From Stratiolaelaps scimitus (Eukaryota; Arthropoda; Arachnida; Mesostigmata; Laelapidae), in assembly GCA_019614645.1 (NCBI GenBank), contig JABWDB010000006.1, positions 8,246,001 through 8,310,000 on the forward strand: a DNA stretch of 64,000 nt. Direction: 5' to 3'. Under the pieces are notes generated by a model that did no database searches, was not told the origin of the DNA, and saw nothing but the letters and a program-made list of their open reading frames with translations. Shown in pieces: positions 12,997 to 27,402 of the stretch. Position numbers and translations under genes: made by a program. Positions within the stretch are counted from its first letter, which is position 1. Each line of letters opens with the position of its first letter.

Positions 12997-15308
12997 TGTG
13001 TCTATAGGTATACTGACAGTGTAGTTAAGTAATACTATGGACCTGATCGTTTGATGTGGACGTCGGGTTGATGGTGGCGGTCGAGCCGAACATTGAGGTT
13101 TTATCGTCAACAATGAATGAGAATACACTTGCATAATTCGAGGCGTGATTGGTGGGATTCATTCATTGTTCAACTCTGCCACTCAATTTGTCCGTGCACA
13201 CACTGACAAGCGCATTATTATTACTACGGCGACGATGTGATTATTACTATTATCACGATTATTATATATGAACACACACACATTTATTAGGAACTTATTC
13301 GCAGACTGTATATTAATTACTAGATGTGCACAAGCTATGTTCCCTAATTAGGCTTACTGTGCCGGCTCATAATCGATGCTATATTTAGCTGGGATTGTCA
13401 CATAGCAAATGCGCGACGTCGTCGTTTGCTCCTAATTAGTTTTTCATTAGGTTTTGTCAATTTTCATCAGAGTATTCACGACGAACGTATTCGTCGAAGG
13501 GAAAACTAACTATGGACAAAATGACATAATCAACGAGCTTCAACAAAACCGTACGGCCGCTTTGTCTCAGATAGCCGTCCATTCACCTCCATGTATGAGA
13601 GTTGGACACGTGCGCATGCCTGACTTACGAATATTTGGCCTTCTTTCCTGTACATATGTTCGTGTTGAGAAATGACTAATCTCAAGTTGGATGGCATTGT
13701 GTTGCACGAAGCAGAAATGTAGATTGTGGTACATTCATAGAGCAATCGTCTACCCATAGATAAATTTGGATCGATCTGGACGGCACAAATCCCTCGTAAG
13801 TCTCGGCAAGACTCGGCGGCGTATTTCAACCCAAAATCCTCTAAATGCCAATGAAACTCGTAATTACTAACAGACGGTGATTGCGTAATGCTATTTTGTA
13901 TATAGTGTATATGATTAGTGGCAAGCTCTTGCCAGTGGTGGTCCATGAATGCGGTGGATAACGACGACTCCCGTGGACGTTCGTTTGGAGATCGCTCTGC
14001 GGTCTGCAACAAATGTCAGCCATCGTATCCCAACGGCGTCACTCCTCAGATCACCCGTTCACCACCCTCCGTACGTGCGCAGTCACGGAACGCGACGCAC
14101 CCGCACCAAATAGCGCAGCACCGGAGTATACTGCACATACTAGACGATTCAATCAATACCACCATACTACGAGTTGTAGCGCAATTTGGTTCAATTCGCA
14201 TGGCGTTCACGTGTCATTTCTATCAGTGCGCCTCGCGGGACGCGAGAGAGCCTAGACATCGAACGGGGTTAGGTGAGATTTCGCTGAGATCAGAGCGTTG
14301 CGCCGTGAGCAGTTCGCGGCCGGGAGTGGACAAAGCGGGAGCAGATTCCACATCCGTCATCCATCATCCGTCGCCATTTCCTCGATACCCCCTCCTCCTC
14401 CCCCCCGATGGAGTCCCCATCTACAACTGTCAGTCCACACCAGCGAACCCGACGGAAACGCCGCCAGCGCAGAGGCAACACGCCGATGATCGCGTAAACG
14501 CTTAAGGCTCACGGGTCTTGCCTGTTTCACCAGCTACAATTGGTTCTGCTTATATCGCTACTTGACTCAGTCAACGCCGTCGTTGTCGGTGTCCACCTCT
14601 CGTGCTATAGCTGATACTGCCACTTCTGCTGCGAGCCACTGCCGCGGCGGCTACTACGAGCATCACCACCACCACCACCACTAACTTCTCTTTGCTTGTT
14701 ACCGTTGGCAGGAGTTACCCCCCCCCGCCCCCCTATAAGGGCTGACGTTCCTTGTGATGCTGTTCGCGCTGCTGGCTTGGCTTGACTCGCTCCGCGCTCG
14801 CCGGCACTGTGGCGCGATGGATCTGAAGAACGGCCGCCGCCGTTGCCGCCATCGCTGCCAATCAGTCGGCCGTGTTCTCAGGAACAGTGAGAGCTCCGCC
14901 TGTCTCCGTGAAAAAAAAGGAGACGATGAAACGGACGAGAATAGAGCAATAGATAGACACGAATTAACGCAGCACATGGAAACCGCTTCGGACGCTCGCC
15001 AGAGCCGCAGAGAGGCATCGCCAGCTGCGCCGATGGCGAAGCGGTGGAAGCTGCCGCCACCGCCGCCGATGCCACCACGGAGAGCCGTGACTGCCTCGCA
15101 TCCACACTCACTCGGGACCTACTCAAGCGCTTAATGCAGTTCTTGGCAGTTGCAAGAAGTAGGAGTAACCGTAGTCGTCGTAGAAGTGCCAGTGGTGATA
15201 GGTGCTGCAGTTGCTGAGAGCAGTGCAGTAGTACTTCCAGTAGTTGTACCGGAGGCGGCGGCGGCGGCAGCAGCAACAGAAATGATAACGTTATGGCAAC
15301 GCCGTAGT

Positions 15309-15332
15309 CGCCGCCGCCGCCGCCGCCGCCGC
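15309..15332. repeat. (CCG)n trinucleotide repeat
   Basis: Eight CCG units. Confidence 0.9.
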
Positions 15333-16300
15333 TGAAGGCGTAGTTTGTTGTTGCTGTTGCTGTCTGGGTGTAGAGCTGCAATTCGCGCTAGTCGACGGTC
15401 TTACCATGCCCTATTCAACGCCCAGTGCCAATATCTTTTGCCCCAACACCGGTCGGGAAGCGGCTGCCAACAGCCGCTGTAGCAGCAATAGAAGGCAAGT
15501 GATAGCCTACAACAATCGCCCACGTGCGATTCGTCGTTGTCGTCGATGTTTTTTTTTGTTCCTTTCACTGTAGCACCCAATGAGAGAGCAGTATGAGGCC
15601 CGTTGCTGTTGTAGTAGTGCAGTCGCGCATGAGCGAGGGGTAGTTAGACCCCTGCCACTATGGTATCAATGGTACTATAACCGTTACAAGTGAGTGGTAT
15701 GTCTTCATCGGAAAGGGGCGAAAAAAAACGTTAGTGGTTCGGCTGGACGATCAAACCAAAATATGAATGAAGATAGATATAATAATAGATGGAGCAGAAG
15801 AAGTGTGCACTTGTCTGCGCACCTCTATATATCTATTTCTCTCTCTCTCCATGAGCCAACAGCATCTGTAGTGGCGACGAGTTGATTGTGGCTGATTCCA
15901 GCCCCCCTAGGCGTCCCGTGTCCATCTGCCTCGCTCTGTCTCGATCGATATATATATATCTATCTATTTAACTAAGTGCGCCAACGAGTGAATGCTCGGG
16001 GTTGAGTATACTCTTGACGCCCACCCACTGGCTGGGCGCTCGGCAGCTCAGGTCCTTCAGCTCGCAATCGCCTCTCGACGCGTGCGCGCGCCCCCCAACC
16101 CCTTGGGATCTTTCGAGGCGAAGACGCGACCGTGAGAATTATTCACGCAGGCCTTTGATGATGACGTCGACGATGGGCAGGTTTATGATGCTTCGCCACT
16201 ATAACAGCGATTACAAAAAATGTAAAAGACAAAACAATGTAGTATATATATCTACATATATGTATTGGGAGAGAGAGAGAGGGGGGGAGGGGGAATTATT

Positions 16301-19230
16301 TCAATGTAAAACCTGTATAATACCCTGCCTTCTCCAATTTTTTCGCTTCACGCCGATAATACCCGATGATAATCTCCATTCCCACCGCCCTCTGGTGTTT
16401 AGAAAGTGAACTTGACTCGGGTTGAGATTATTTATTTAATATTTTATCGAGGAACTCTTTGCAACATTTAGAGTTAGCTAAGTTGTATATATATATATAT
16501 ATATATGCAACCAATTTACTGATTTACCTTACTGATGCAAAGGTATTATTATTATTTTTACTCTATTATATCGAACTCGGCATTGTCACCTGAAACGGCA
16601 ATTCAAATACCATGGATGCCATCTCAAACAGTTGCGTTCTTTTCTTTCATCGATAACGAGATTCAACTTAAATCTATAGTGGAGCTGTATTTCAGCGTCA
16701 TAACCAACCACTTGATTATTGGCAAATGTCAATATAAGCTGTCGCGCTAACGGGTTTGCGCCTACCCCATGTTATCCGCCCAAGCAATCCTGGGCACACG
16801 CACCTCTCCTCACTAAGAACCGAGTAACGAAGCATCCTCCAAAGAGAGAAGTGCTTTCGCTAACGCAACATGGTGCAGATGCATTTATTGGCGTCACCAT
16901 CATTGGAGTCATGCGATCACAATCACTGTGAAATAATACAATAACATGTATTATAGTAATCATCGGATATCACTGGCGAAGGCGCCATCACATTCATGGC
17001 CGACATATAGCTGGGATACAGGATAGGCCAAGCGACATTCAGAGTGAGAACAACAGTCTGAACTCGTCCGTCTTCGCCCCCTGTGTGGTCATCTTACATG
17101 GGTTGCTGTTGTATCATGGGTAGAGCTTGCGGATGGCAAGCGAGTAACAAGGGCGGCCATCTCTTTCCCGTAGGTCGATATCTCACGGATGCGGTTTCTT
17201 AAAGGAACTTCAGTTTCGCAGTGCTCAAGTTCTCTAAATATGTTACCAGGTCGCGGAGATCTGTATTGAGCATAAAGAAAACACTACGATGAAAGGTAAA
17301 GGTAAAGTTTTATTTGTTTATTAAAGGAACTGCAGTTTTTACAAACGAGAATATCATGATAATTAATAATACTGTGTTAATATAATGAAATGACTTATTG
17401 CATCAGAAATGAGTTGTTGTTTAGGCCTTCCGGTTACCATTGGATGTGGTAGAGCCAGCCTAGCCCTCACTAAGAAATGACCATGTGCTGGATGCTTCTG
17501 AACACGGACAAAAGCTGCTAGGATTTTCTGGCTAGGAAATCTTGATGATTGTGAGGTCATAACGTTGATCCGTGAGGCCCCTCGTCGAGAAACCACCTGT
17601 CGGGCTGAGCATGCCGCAAAATCTGTCAATATCGCAACGAATAGTTTTGTGATTTCTTTCACAAAAATTCTGTTCGACTCGTGCCGATAGGACAGGGTCA
17701 GGCTAGATCGGATATATGAGATAGAGGAGTAGATGACCGGGGAACAAGATACAAGCCATTTTATTATATTTAACAACAGGGGGTTATTTTTGGAAATGAA
17801 TACCGTCAAACACTGAGCGTTACTTAGACCTCCCAGAAGTGCCGCTTGATTTTGCCTATGAAGTTTCTTGTGGCGGGATTATATATTTCATTCATAATCT
17901 TAATTCTAGGCGTAAGCCACTCAACAGCAACGAACCCGCCAAAGACTTCAAGCCATGCGTGAAACGAATGAGATTTTTCTTTTCTAATTAGCTTGAACTT
18001 GCTTAGAACTACGAAATAGAAAAACAATCAGCTCTCCTGTCTGTCGAAATTTCGCATGTTCGAGAGCTACGCTTTCACGAAACAAGCAACTCATTAAAAA
18101 AAACTCAAAACACTTAGCTGTATTACTTGACTATTTCGGGGTCCCTAAAGGATGAAATTTAAGATACCGTAGAAGCTGACATCACAAAATTAGTGCAAGC
18201 GAGGACAATTTGACGAGTTTCTCAGTATGTCATCGTTATCGGCCCGCCCCGCCATTCTCTCCAGCTAAAAGCGAAAACCTCCGCGTGGCACGAGGAAGGA
18301 AAGAGTCCTTAAGAAAACCTCGCAAAATGTTAATTGAATCGCCGAAGATACTTGTTCTAGGGGATCTGAGCGCTGGAATGGGCGCCCTTATTAACTCGGT
18401 CGCATAAGATAATTAGGCGTAATAATCACCCGCATCTGCGCCCTGTTATTCCGCTTAAAGGCAATTAGTGTATCTATTTTCTATTTTTGTTTTTTAAAAC
18501 ACCTATTATTGTATTTATAAGTCAATGTTAAAGCTCAGTACAGAAGAATCGAGAATACATTTGTGTTGTTCTCCTGCGGATCTCTAGGATTATTTCTAGC
18601 TGTTGTGTCAAGTGATTGTCTTTCCTGTACATCATCATCTTCTCTTAATGCCAATAGCGTAGATGCGTTTTGCTGAGTTACGCCGTACAGCTGTGAGCTG
18701 GTGTAAGAATGGCCTATTTTTATTACAAATTGAAGTTGATATGCTCTTATAATAGATAATGATGAAAGTAATCCTTTGACTTTGTTGATAGATATGATAA
18801 TTGACTGCATTGGGTGCAATTCAAAACGCCATAACTTACCTCGTTCACAATGTGAATATTATGGGCACCAAGTTTAATGTATGCTTTTTTTTCTCTTGAA
18901 TCTCTGTGATCCAAGATTAATTAACAAATGAGACCAGGGAAATCATATATATATATATATGTAAGCACCTACGTCCCCTGCTTCTGAGAACTCTCAAACA
19001 TCAGTAAACCATCACAATTATTTTAGTCATGTATTGCTCTTATATTTATCATTTATTTTATATATATATATAAACATGTGCGGTTCATCATCCACATACG
19101 TATATAATCTCCTGCTAGAACTCAACTATAAAAAACCGCAGCCAAACGAGCAACATGAATTAATATCATATATTCTTATCTCGCCCCACTACGTTATTCA
19201 ACTCCTGTTGCTCCATATCGATATAATAAC
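16301..19230. other. AT-richer spacer, no recognisable gene
   Basis: Triplet repeats nearly vanish. The longest frame (148 codons, minus, 17363-17809) has no recognised motif and is within chance length. Confidence 0.55.
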
Positions 19231-19454
19231 TGGCCAGCGTTGAATATGCTCACTTATTTTTCTCCATTTTTCCTCCCTTTTCATTTCGAATTATTCCCCT
19301 TCGCGAGACGTCACCGACCGGCAGCAACAGCAGCCGTCGCCGATGTGGTGCTCCGCCACCGTCAACCGTTAGTTGCTATCCGTCTGCTGCGGACTCCTGC
19401 TCCCTTAGTTCCTTCCGTCTCGCCTTGCTCCAGCCCTGCTCCGCTTGATCTGCA

Positions 19455-19490
19455 GCGGCGGCGGTGGCGGCGGCGGTGGCGGCGGCGGCT
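19455..19490. repeat. (CGG)n trinucleotide repeat
   Basis: About twelve GGC/CGG units with two TGG interruptions. Confidence 0.9.
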
Positions 19491-22400
19491 GCGTCCGCTG
19501 TCGCAGGAGCAGCAGCTTCGGCGTTCGCTGGTTCGTTTTTCTTGATCATCGTCACCACATCGGCGGGTCGCTCCTCGTCGCCAGCCGCAGCGAAAACCGG
19601 CGAGTCGACAGCAAAACACGCTGGTATCGGCGTTACATTGCGTCGGCACGCGGTCGGAGTTGCAGCGGCCGCTGCAGCAGCAGCCGGAGTGCTGCAGAGC
19701 GCTCTTTTTCAAAATGGGTCGCGATGCTATTTTAGTGACACAGTTAAATCAGCGACAACAGGGAGTAGAGACAACATAAGGTCACAGATAATTAAAGACT
19801 TCAGCTCCTGTCTCCGGCGTGTGTGTGTGTCTGGTGTGCTGGGCTGGGCTGGGCTGCGACGGATTTCGTTTGGCGCAATTCGAAATCTGTTCAGCAGTTC
19901 CGCTGGCCGCTTGCCTGCTCGGTCGGTCGGTCGGACGGACGGTCGGTCGGCTCTGCAATTCGCTCGTCTGGCCTGCGGCTTTCACTGTACAACTGACTCA
20001 CTGACTCTTCTTCATTGTCGCTCATGCGAGAGGCTTCTCTCTCTCATTTATCTCGACTCTACCTATTCATCCGCTGTATAGAGCAGAGTCGACGCTACAG
20101 CACATGGACACATATCACATGAGGATGGACGTACATGCGCGTATAAAGATGCTCCTGCTGTTGCTGTAAGAAGCCCGTCTCAGCGAACGAGTCATGGGCC
20201 AATGACAGGGAAAGTGCATAGTTGCTGCTGCTGCTGCTGTGACATTCGCAGAGGCAGTAGCGGCGGGAGCCGAAGCCGCCGCCAACACCGCAGCCGCGGA
20301 ACCAACGAGATCCCGACGGTGTGAGAAAAATAACTAGCGCAGTGACAACAGCAACAGCAGCAGCAGCAGCATCAGAAACCGATAGGGCTCACCCTATACC
20401 AGCAGCACCACTACCACGACTGTCCACCATTTGCTGGTGTTTTTTTCGGTTTCCTCTCGACGGTCACTGCCGCGCTGCGATGAATTTGGCTCGCAACCCA
20501 AGCAGTTCCCGAATCACATGGCGCTCTGGTTAGGTGGAGCCAGGAGACGACCCGCCAGGGGAACAACACGACCGGCAAGAAACTCACTGATTGACGCAAT
20601 GTAATGCAACACAACGCAACCCTGCATCGTGTCTGCATTCGAAGACGGTGGTGGGTCGCAGGCAGCTAGGAAGACAGAAGATTCCTTGAAGCAACACTAC
20701 ACAGCGGGTAGCGAAGGCTGGCCATTGCAGGAGGAGCCATAGCCGAGGGTCGACGATGGCGAAATGGTAAGGCGGATCATTGAGAAGAAGTGCTACCGCA
20801 TTCGTCGCAGAACAACAAGAAACAGCAGCCGTCGTCGGAAGCAAAGGTGACCACGATCTCAATAGGAATATCGACGGTGTTCTCTCGTAGCTGCAGTCAC
20901 TATGGTGTTGTACAGCAGCTGACAGTGCAATAGACCACCGGCATATCATAATCTCTCCGTACCACCGCTGCTGTTCGGGCATAACACATTATTACCGACC
21001 GGAATACAAAGGAATATCATAATAGATCATATGATCATTGGTAGCTTCAGCTCTTCAGCTTCGCCACAATGGTCAACAATACTACATGAATACTAATGGT
21101 AATTATGATGATATGCTTCTGGTGGTGCGATGGCGGGCGGCCTATGCGGGCACGAACGTGGTGACGAAATTGTATTTGTTACTATTTACGCCTCGTGTTC
21201 TCTCGGCCGCTCTTTCTTCTGTTGGTGTCGCCAACAACAGTTAACCAGCGGCAGGACAACGCGCAGGGATGGCGTAGCTCCGGGGGCTGGGTCGGGGGGG
21301 TCAAGAGTGCGCAATTTTTAAATTTTTTTTACCATGACTTTCCCATGCCCCACCTGTGACAGGTAGCTGCTTGGCGAATACTACTTAGAAATATTACTAT
21401 CGTCATAGATCATAGACTACACGGGGTGGTAGTTGTGTTACCGTTGGATATTTCCCTGTATTTTCCCGACCGTTTCGTTTGTTCGGAAGATGAAAACTTG
21501 GAGGGGACGCACAATGGGCCAACCGAACCCCTAGAAGAAAACTGTCGCCACCAAAGTGCTGTCCATGTTTGTTCTAGGTGAAGATGACGGTCACGTTCTA
21601 GATATATACTACACAGATCCCCCGACGGGTCCTCATAGTAATACCTAAAGGTTAAGTGCCGACGCCTGCCAGATAGGGGCAGAGCTGAGGGTCGGCTATT
21701 TAGAAAGAAAAAAAAAAGGAAAAATGTGTGTGTGTGTGTATGTGCGTCTGCATTTGCACAGGGGTACATAAGATAATATGTCGGATTGCTCTAGCACTAG
21801 TAAGATAATTAATGGGAAATGAATACATGTGGCTGGAGCCGGAAACCGTTTCTGTCTAGAAATTGCATTTAACTTGCGGAAATCTGGTCAGATTGCGATT
21901 CGCTAGGCAATCCGAGTGTATGGTTGGAACGAAAGTGCCCCTAATTTAAAGGAGAACTACTCTATCCTCGTCTACTGTGCGTTGAAAGGTCGCTTCCTTA
22001 TCGACTACACGATCGCAACATGCTCGAACCATTAGAATTGCTTTGGAGTACCTGCATAATGCATAGCTCAAATCAATCCTAACCTATGCAGATATAGTCC
22101 ACGCCGACTTGCATGCGTCCAACCCCGAAACGAATCGCATTTTCAGGGTCAGGCTATAGGTCCCATGTTATCCTACGTGACCCATATATAATATTTGAAC
22201 TTTGCACCATGACAATATTTCAAAGCCGCCCTAAAAGTTCGCGTATATTGTGATTCGGAGCGGGACGATAGCTCAAACGGCGTTTTTACCTGATGCGATC
22301 TGATGCGGTCTCTATTTTGTGGATGGGTATGTTGATGAGTATCTTAAAAGTGGAAGCTAGTTAGGTAGGGTTATTATTTTGTGCGGCACGTATGACGACC

Positions 22401-25000
22401 ACTCTCGTCTAGACTCCAATTTTATAATTAGACACTTTCCGGAAAAAGAAAAACAACAACATCAACAATAAATACACCAGCATGAGCGCAACAAGCAGCC
22501 TCTACCGAAACCCGAAATGCTTGTGTGCAGTTTCGGCAGAAGCGCCCCCATTTATTCCACACTCACCAGTGCACCACACATCGCAACTGTTCAGGATACT
22601 ATGAGATGCGAGGCGGGGTTCACCGAACCCCGTTGATAAGCGATAGGAAGTGGTCGAACGTCTCAGAAAGCCTCCATCAGTCAGCATGTATATGGGCTTT
22701 ATCCTCCCTTTACAAGCGTGATGTTTATATATTAGTGTCGTCTGTTTTCCCCCATATTACCTCAGTTCGCATGGGGGCTGCGCGAACGTCGTTGTGGATC
22801 AGTCGAGGAAGTTTAGCCGGGGGCCGGCGATGCAAAGCAGCAATTGCCGAAGACGCTAATGCGAACGAAAGCAGCATCCCCGAAAGCAGTTCATCAGTTC
22901 ATCCCACCGTTGCCGGTCCGCCTTTGTGGGAAACGGCCGTCTCCGACAACGAGACTCGAATGGAATACAACAACGAAAGAAAAACAAAGAAATAGAAGAT
23001 ATCTGAAGAATTGTTGTAAAATGATACAGCGGGAACATTCAACATTATGATGTAGTATCTTATGGTCGAGCATTGTGGCCTATGTATGTAGTTGTACTGG
23101 ACAAAATGCAAATTGTTCGTAACGCGCATTTCGTTGATTGAATCACTCGAATGACGCGCCATCCTGTGGCCAATAGCTGTGTGCAACATACATAGCTGTG
23201 GAAAGGCATAATTTCGCCTAATTTGAATTTGTACAGAGAAGACACCTTCCGTCGAAGATATGCAGTCGATGAGAGACCGCTACAGTAGATCTGGGATTTA
23301 TGAGCTGAACGCGCCGGCGTCCACCGACGGCTTCAGCCCGATAAATGACAATCTTTATATCGACCTGTATTGCACGGTTGGACCAGGACAAGCGCTAGCA
23401 CCACCCTAATGATTACCTAAGGACTTAATTAAGGTGTATGGTCTTATCGATTTTTACACGCCGCAGCCAACCAGTCTTTGCATGACCCTGTATTCATTTT
23501 GAACGAGTTTAATTTCTATAATGATTTAGCGCCATTGGCCAAGAAGCGAATGTCGACATGGAGACGTCTCGAGTCTTGCAAATGCGGACGCGTAAAGTCG
23601 ACAACTCATTAAGTCTCCCAACGTTCAATGTTCTTACAGTGCGAATTGCAACGAGCACACCACACGCGGTGCCCACTGGCCCCCGATTGACAATTAGCGT
23701 CCTGACACGTTTGCGTTCATTCAGTTCGTTCGTTAAACACGTACAGTGCGTTAATAGACCGGAGATCCATGTTTCATTGTCACAGAGGAGAAGAAGTGTC
23801 TTTTTGCTACAGTAATCTCAACGACTCAAATTGGTCTCGTCATCGGCAGGTATCTTCCGGACGCTTCGAAACGATATCTGAACGCCGCTGGCTGTGTCCG
23901 CGTGAATGTGTCTGTATAATGTTCGCGTGTTTTGTCACGCACAGATATGCGTGGCTTTATGTCCCATTAACTAGAGATTGTTCCTTCGATTCATCATTCA
24001 CCGTTCAGCGATCGCAATGCGACGGACGGCACAGACAGTAAAAAGCTACTATACGCCACCACGTCCAGTGCAATGTCAATAACGGAAGCAACAGCGGTGA
24101 CCAGCAGCTGCTGCTGCCGCCTGCAGCGAGACAATAGACAAAACAACTGTTGCTTGGACGGATACGGTCCAGAAGGTACCCGGCCGGCTCAGGTCTGCTT
24201 GGGCTCCCGGTTGGCTGCAGCTGTGCAAACACACGCACTGGTGCGCCAAGCGCTTTGTATAGATAGCACTGCCTCTCAACGGGGGCTGTAGGCGCAACAG
24301 CAGCAGCAGCAACGGCGTCAAGAGGGGAATCCTCTGGCTAGAAATAGCTGTATGTGTGTGATGTGTTTATGCGTGTGTTTGTGTGTGGCGCCGTGCCGCT
24401 GTGTACTGCCTGTTAACTGGCGGACGATTCGGCGAGCTATCTCGATAGCTGTTGCAAAAGCGCAGGCTTCTTCCTTGCTTGCCTGGTTGATAGGTTGATT
24501 CGTTGCTTGGTGGTTGATATGAATAGCAGCCGCGTTCGCCACAGCTCGGACGCGCTAGCCAGGTAGCTTCTCGTTGAACTAGAGTTTGCTGCCGTGGACC
24601 ACTGAACCAGTACCGCAAGCATGTGCTTCTGCGGCTGCCGCCGCCGCCTCCGCTGCTGCTGGTTGCATCGTCGGCGTACACATGGGCAGGCTGTAGCCAC
24701 CGATGATCTGCGCTGCAGACGAACGCCATGGCAGAAAAGTCCTCACACTCCTCCCGCCACCAGTCTCGCTAATCAGTCCCGCAATCCACGGCGACATCGC
24801 GATTCGCGACGATTCTTGAGAGGCGTATTCGACTGGGGGATCTTCTGCAGCAGCAGCAGCAGCTACTACTACTACCAACAGCTACCGCGTTCATCAGAGA
24901 TAGCCAGCCGAGCGGCGACTCGGCTTCGGGCCGATGCGGTCGGTGAAAGATGCCACTGCCGCCAACTGCAGTTCCGACGACCACGGTGGTGACGAAGCCT

Positions 25001-25058
25001 GCGACAACAACAACAGCGACGACGACAACAACAACAACGACGACGACAACAACGACGA
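25001..25058. repeat. Mixed CAA/CGA trinucleotide repeat
   Basis: About nineteen triplets alternating blocks of CAA and CGA. Confidence 0.9.
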
Positions 25059-26313
25059 TAAACGGTAACTTCAACATGCTATTGGAAGCAGCGTCGGCGG
25101 CGGTGGCAGCGGCGGCGGCGATAGCGTCGCAAGCGTTGACGAGCGCGCGAACGACCGACTAGCAAGGAGGCGGTCAGGCAGACATACATGCACGTATGCA
25201 AGCGAGTAGCGAGCATTGAGCTGCTGCTGCAGCAGCGGCAGATTGGGGAAATTGTATAGGGATGGAGCAGCTCCAGTTACAGCAGCAGCAGCAGCAGCTT
25301 CTGCTGCTGCCGTTGACGCAGTTGCTCGACGGACCACAGAGCTGCTGTGCGGATCGAAGGGAAATCGAGGCTACAGTGGCGATGGCGATTCTGCGGACAT
25401 TGATGATATATACGCATACAACCCGGCCACCGCTGTATTTGCAGCAGCAGCCGCCGCCGCCGCCGCTCGCTTCGTCACCACCACGACCACCGCTGCTGCT
25501 GCGGCTGCTGTTGTGCAAGCGGATATCAGTTCGTCGGCGGCGGCGGCGGCAGGAACCGCATACCGACATATAAAGCTCGGCTAGTACAGGATCGAGCAAT
25601 GAATCGAGCCGTGACAACAGGAGCAGAGGCGGCGGCGGCGGCGGCAGCAGCCGGTTGGTGTACATCGTAACATGCCGTCTGTAACTGCTGCAAAATACTG
25701 ATGGCGATCAGCAGGCCATTAAGTGGACGAATACCTGTGTCGCTGCAACGCTGCCGTGTGACCAAGCCTGCTCTCACAACGACTCGCTATCTGCTGGTTC
25801 CAGTAAAGTGATATTCAACTGCATTACTGTGTTTTTGTCGACAGTTCGACCCGATTAACGGGGCAACGGAAGAAGGCGGTGACGATGGCGGAACAGCAAA
25901 TCAGCTGCAGCAGCAACAGCAGAGGCATACGGTATGGAACAAGACGATTGAGTCCGAGTCGTTTGTTTGAACTGACGAATGGTTGGTTACCCGTTCGACA
26001 GCCATTGCCGCCGTCGCCGCCGCCGCCGTAACGAAACTCTGGGAAGCCAATGAGGATCTGAGCTGGGGTTGATCGAAGATGACGACGATGATGACACGGG
26101 TGCTGGGTGGGCCGTGACTACGCCCCAGCAGAAAGGTTGGCGATTTCGATAAAGATGAAGAGTCGAAATGCATGTTGAAGCGTGTAGTAGTTGTGGTAGT
26201 GGTAGTATTTTATCGTATCGTATATAATTGGGAGGCCGGGGCTGAAGCAGCCAGCAAAAGATAGCAGCAGTCATACGCACACATTATATATATATAGTAC
26301 ATACGCGCGATCA

Positions 26314-26337
26314 TTATATATATATATATATATATAT
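26314..26337. repeat. (TA)n microsatellite
   Basis: Twelve TA units followed by TGTGTG. Confidence 0.9.
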
Positions 26338-27376
26338 GTGTGTACTGGAAGCGTACGCGCACAGTGCGGAACTCAGCGTGTACGGCGGATAGATACGTCG
26401 AATCGCTCGCCACCAAACGGGATACTGTTGCAAATGTCACAACGACGTATTCATAATAGTATATTCACGATTGAAATCGATGACAGAGAGAGAGAGAGAG
26501 AAGATTCCGCCTGGGACAGTTGATCTAATTCCCCTATCGAAAGAATTCACCGGGAGAATTTCATGTGTCACATGAGCGTCATGTGAATGTGATGATTTCA
26601 TGGTGAGAAAGGAGAATGTCTCAAAATGTAATGTTTGTTGTCAATCTCTAGCTCTAATAGCACGACTCAATTGCTGTATAGGAGAGGGGACCCAAGGATA
26701 ATTTTAAGCGACAAGGATCGCAGGCCATTCGAATGTAGATCTATCGGCCTCGCTGAACGACCCGGGACAGGAGGATGAGTAAAAAAATCTCTGTTATAGG
26801 TGGCGCCGTATTTCTCCGCGCCGAGACTCATTCCTGAGAAATATGCCTGGCTTTTATTGGGGCCAGTCGCCATTCTTCAACCTAGCGTGATGATTCACAT
26901 ATGACTCGGGTTTGTCTCACCACTTTATAGTAGACATATATAATTGTATTGGCCCGGTTTTGCTGGACGCATCAGAATCATCCGCAAGACTCACATGAAC
27001 TATGTGATCAACCGGTACCAGCAAGCACACTCTCCGCAGCGGGGTTTTGCGGAAAGCTCCCCAGGTGATAAGTCAATGTTTTTAAGCGTTGGACGCTAAT
27101 AGAACATAGTATCATTAATACTAGGGTAAATCAATGAAATTACCATTGAGAGGAACACTTGCACGTGCTGACATATAGGTCAATTTTGAGTATCTGTCTA
27201 CTATTCCGCATGTAAACAAATACGAGATTAATACGCACATTGTTGTACGAACTTGTAATTAAATCCATCTCTCTCTCTCTCACTCCTCTCTCTCTTTAGC
27301 TGATTATCGCAAGTCACCGCTATCTCGGTGGCAATGATGATGGCAGCGGCCGCGGCAACGATTCCATGGATTTCGC

Positions 27377-27402
27377 GGTTGTTGTTGTTGTTGTTGTTGT
27401 TG
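27377..27402. repeat. (GTT)n trinucleotide repeat
   Basis: About eight GTT units. Confidence 0.9.

Larger units (their letters stand above)
2141..16300. other. GC-rich trinucleotide-repeat domain, left block
   Basis: Dense imperfect CAG/CTG, CGG/CCG, CAC, GTA and GAT triplets alternate with (TA)n blocks and CT runs. Frames stay open on both strands because repeats lack stops, giving poly-Ala, poly-Ser, poly-Leu and poly-Gln translations. No domain or consistent splice pattern was recognised. In arthropods such DNA is common in long 5' UTRs and regulatory regions of developmental genes; that role here is inference. Confidence 0.6.

Noticed and set aside
13918..14505. 195-codon plus-strand frame
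   Set aside because: No known motif, overlapping frames open on both strands, composition like the surrounding low-complexity DNA.
17363..17809. 148-codon minus-strand frame
   Set aside because: Length is within chance expectation for 64 kb in six frames and no motif is recognised.
19464..20081. 205-codon plus-strand frame
   Set aside because: Driven by GCN/CGG repeats; the opposite strand is equally open and no domain is visible.
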